Part shown: one piece after another, positions 63,105 through 64,000 of the stretch
How positions within the stretch are numbered: the first letter of the stretch is position 1
Layout: every line of letters begins with the position of its first letter
Assembly (NCBI RefSeq): GCF_002968285.2
Contig: NZ_CP134400.1
Span: 2,356,001-2,420,000 of the forward strand
Direction of reading: 5' to 3'
DNA length: 64,000 bases
Source: Mycobacterium sp. ITM-2016-00318
Lineage (GTDB): Bacteria; Actinomycetota; Actinomycetes; Mycobacteriales; Mycobacteriaceae
Notes under the pieces: model-generated
Seen by the model: only the letters and a program-made list of their open reading frames with translations
Told to the model about the DNA's origin: nothing
The model's database searches: none
Translations under genes and position numbers: made by a program

Positions 63105-63845
63105 TCAACCTCCGACTGGCGCATGGCGGCTCGCATTATCTAGACGGTTACGGATGGCCGCCATCTCGGCGATGATCTTGGCGGTTTGACTGGCTGCGGC
63201 GTGGTTGGCGACGGTCTGCCGGTCCCACCACATCAACTTGGTACGGAAACGCTCATCGGGATAGGGAGTGGAGCGTATCGGAGCGACGACTCCGCCGGAG
63301 GACCGCCAGCGCGCCAGCACGTGTTGCGCGCCGGTCGCCATGCAGAACTGGACCCCCGTCACCGCGAGCACGTGGCATCCGGTCCGGGCCAGCGACGCGG
63401 TGAGTCCGCGGCCGCGGTCGGCGTCGTCTGTCACCCACGCCGACTTCATCTCGACGACGCCGAACGGAAGGCGGTCCGAGATCATCTTGCGGACCGACGG
63501 CAGGCTGGGGTGGTCCGCCCACTCGACGACGGCATGGGTCTGGTCGGGTGAGGTCAGGGGCCCGATGGCACGGATGCCGCCGACCACCGTCCCCGCGCTG
63601 TCGAGCAGCGTCCAGAAGAGGGCGGTGTCGCCAGAGTCGCGTATCGCGTCGATGTCGATGGCCGCTTCGATCCCGTGCCTGCGGTAGGAGCGCTCGGCGC
63701 AGTACAGGTACTCCTGCCACAGGCCCTCGTTGTCGGCGGGCCTGGCGATGGCGACGGTGCACTCGGCGTCCGGATCCCACCAGCTCATGAGCGCGCCGTC
63801 GACGTCGTCGCCGGCGAACTCCCGAGGCAGTTCGAGGACCCTCAT
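63105..63845 (-). CDS. GNAT / acyl-homoserine-lactone-synthase-like acyltransferase
   Basis: 246 residues from ATG at 63845 after GGGAGGCGCG; four more codons are possible upstream. LWQEYLYCAERSYRRHG, TVVGGIRAIGPL and FGVVEMKSAWVTDDADRGRGL follow the layout of LuxI-like and N-acyl amino-acid synthase folds, where the Arg-Gly loop binds acyl donor. The C-terminal 60 residues are helical. Pairing with a flavoprotein-like gene suggests a two-step small-molecule route. Donor and acceptor cannot be read from sequence. Confidence 0.6.
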   Translation of the reverse strand: MRVLELPREFAGDDVDGALMSWWDPDAECTVAIARPADNEGLWQEYLYCAERSYRRHGIEAAIDIDAIRDSGDTALFWTLLDSAGTVVGGIRAIGPLTSPDQTHAVVEWADHPSLPSVRKMISDRLPFGVVEMKSAWVTDDADRGRGLTASLARTGCHVLAVTGVQFCMATGAQHVLARWRSSGGVVAPIRSTPYPDERFRTKLMWWDRQTVANHAAASQTAKIIAEMAAIRNRLDNASRHAPVGG

Positions 63846-63857
63846 CGCGCCTCCCAT

Positions 63858-64000
63858 CAGGTCAGAACCGGCCGTATCAGGTCTTATTCTTCTCGATAAA
63901 GCGCAGAGATATGCAGATCTAGCAATGTAACAAGCAAACCTAGATAGGGCTAATGGATAGAATAAAAAAACCAGAATAAATATGCTTTGGCGAAAGTTAT
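63858..64000. other. AT-rich upstream region to the window edge
   Basis: The last 110 bases are far richer in A and T than anything else in the window, with runs such as AATAAAAAAACCAG and ATAAATATGC. No gene is seen. It should contain the promoter of the acyltransferase-like gene. Such AT-rich patches in mycobacteria attract Lsr2-type silencers and often mark acquired DNA. Confidence 0.5.

Overview
The window looks like the chromosome of a fast-growing Mycobacterium (Mycolicibacterium-type). It is GC-rich, and from about 28.6 to 61.2 kb it has the gene order known from the M. tuberculosis Rv2614c-Rv2580c region: thrS, HIT phosphorylase, PI-phosphate synthase, PatA-type acyltransferase, pimA, Nudix, pdxS, tesB, pdxT, yebC, ruvCAB, gabT, yajC, secD, secF, solute-binding lipoprotein, apt, rel, cyclophilin, metallo-hydrolase, hisS. 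Species was not determined.

Region 1 (1-about 12.6 kb) is the right part of an integrated mobile element beside a tRNA cluster. It opens with the 3' end of an excisionase-like gene, then a tightly overlapped early operon resembling phiRv1/phiRv2-type prophage-like elements: a small cysteine-containing protein, a RepA-like AAA ATPase, small proteins and a second HTH protein. No terminase, protease, capsid or portal gene is seen; only a 55-codon ORF faintly like a tape-measure N terminus remains. The rest is cargo: a single-TM phage-type protein, a Pro-rich peptide plus 3-TM protein, an AlbA_2/Schlafen-type protein, three overlapping genes for exported Excalibur proteins (one also a thermonuclease), a Septu-like ATPase/HNH pair and a GIY-YIG protein. 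The element's integrase and left end must lie to the left of the window. The right boundary is probably the 3' end of tRNA-Val(GAC).

Region 2 (12.6-28.6 kb) carries four tRNA genes and variable mycobacterial genes: acyltransferase, cutinase-like protein, SDRs, lipoprotein metallopeptidase, a Lys/Pro/Ala-repeat surface protein, a DHDPR-like reductase with a FabG3-like SDR, DUF3618/holin-family proteins, GAF-ANTAR, DUF1990 and aldo-keto reductase. Several genes are damaged: a DUF6636-like gene, an alpha/beta hydrolase and a conserved hypothetical each show a one-base frame break, a TetR-type C-terminal piece stands alone, and the cutinase lacks its nucleophile segment.

Region 3 (28.6-38.0 kb) is a translationally coupled run for threonyl-tRNA synthetase, Ap4A phosphorylase and phosphatidylinositol mannoside synthesis, followed by the PLP synthase genes pdxS and pdxT with tesB between them.

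Region 4 (38.0-48.9 kb) holds yebC, an SOS-controlled ruvCAB operon, two GGDEF paralogues that are each defective in a different way, an orphan PrrB-like histidine kinase, a MarR/hydrolase divergent pair and gabT.

Region 5 (49.1-61.2 kb) holds Sec accessory genes, apt, the bifunctional (p)ppGpp enzyme, two tandem cyclophilins, a glyoxalase-II-like hydrolase and hisS.

Region 6 (61.2-64.0 kb) ends with a membrane protein, an MmpS-like exported protein, and a two-gene unit of an acyltransferase-like and a nucleotide-binding protein with an unusually AT-rich upstream region running to the window edge.

Many genes start directly 6-8 nt after a TANNNT -10 box, as expected for leaderless mycobacterial transcripts.
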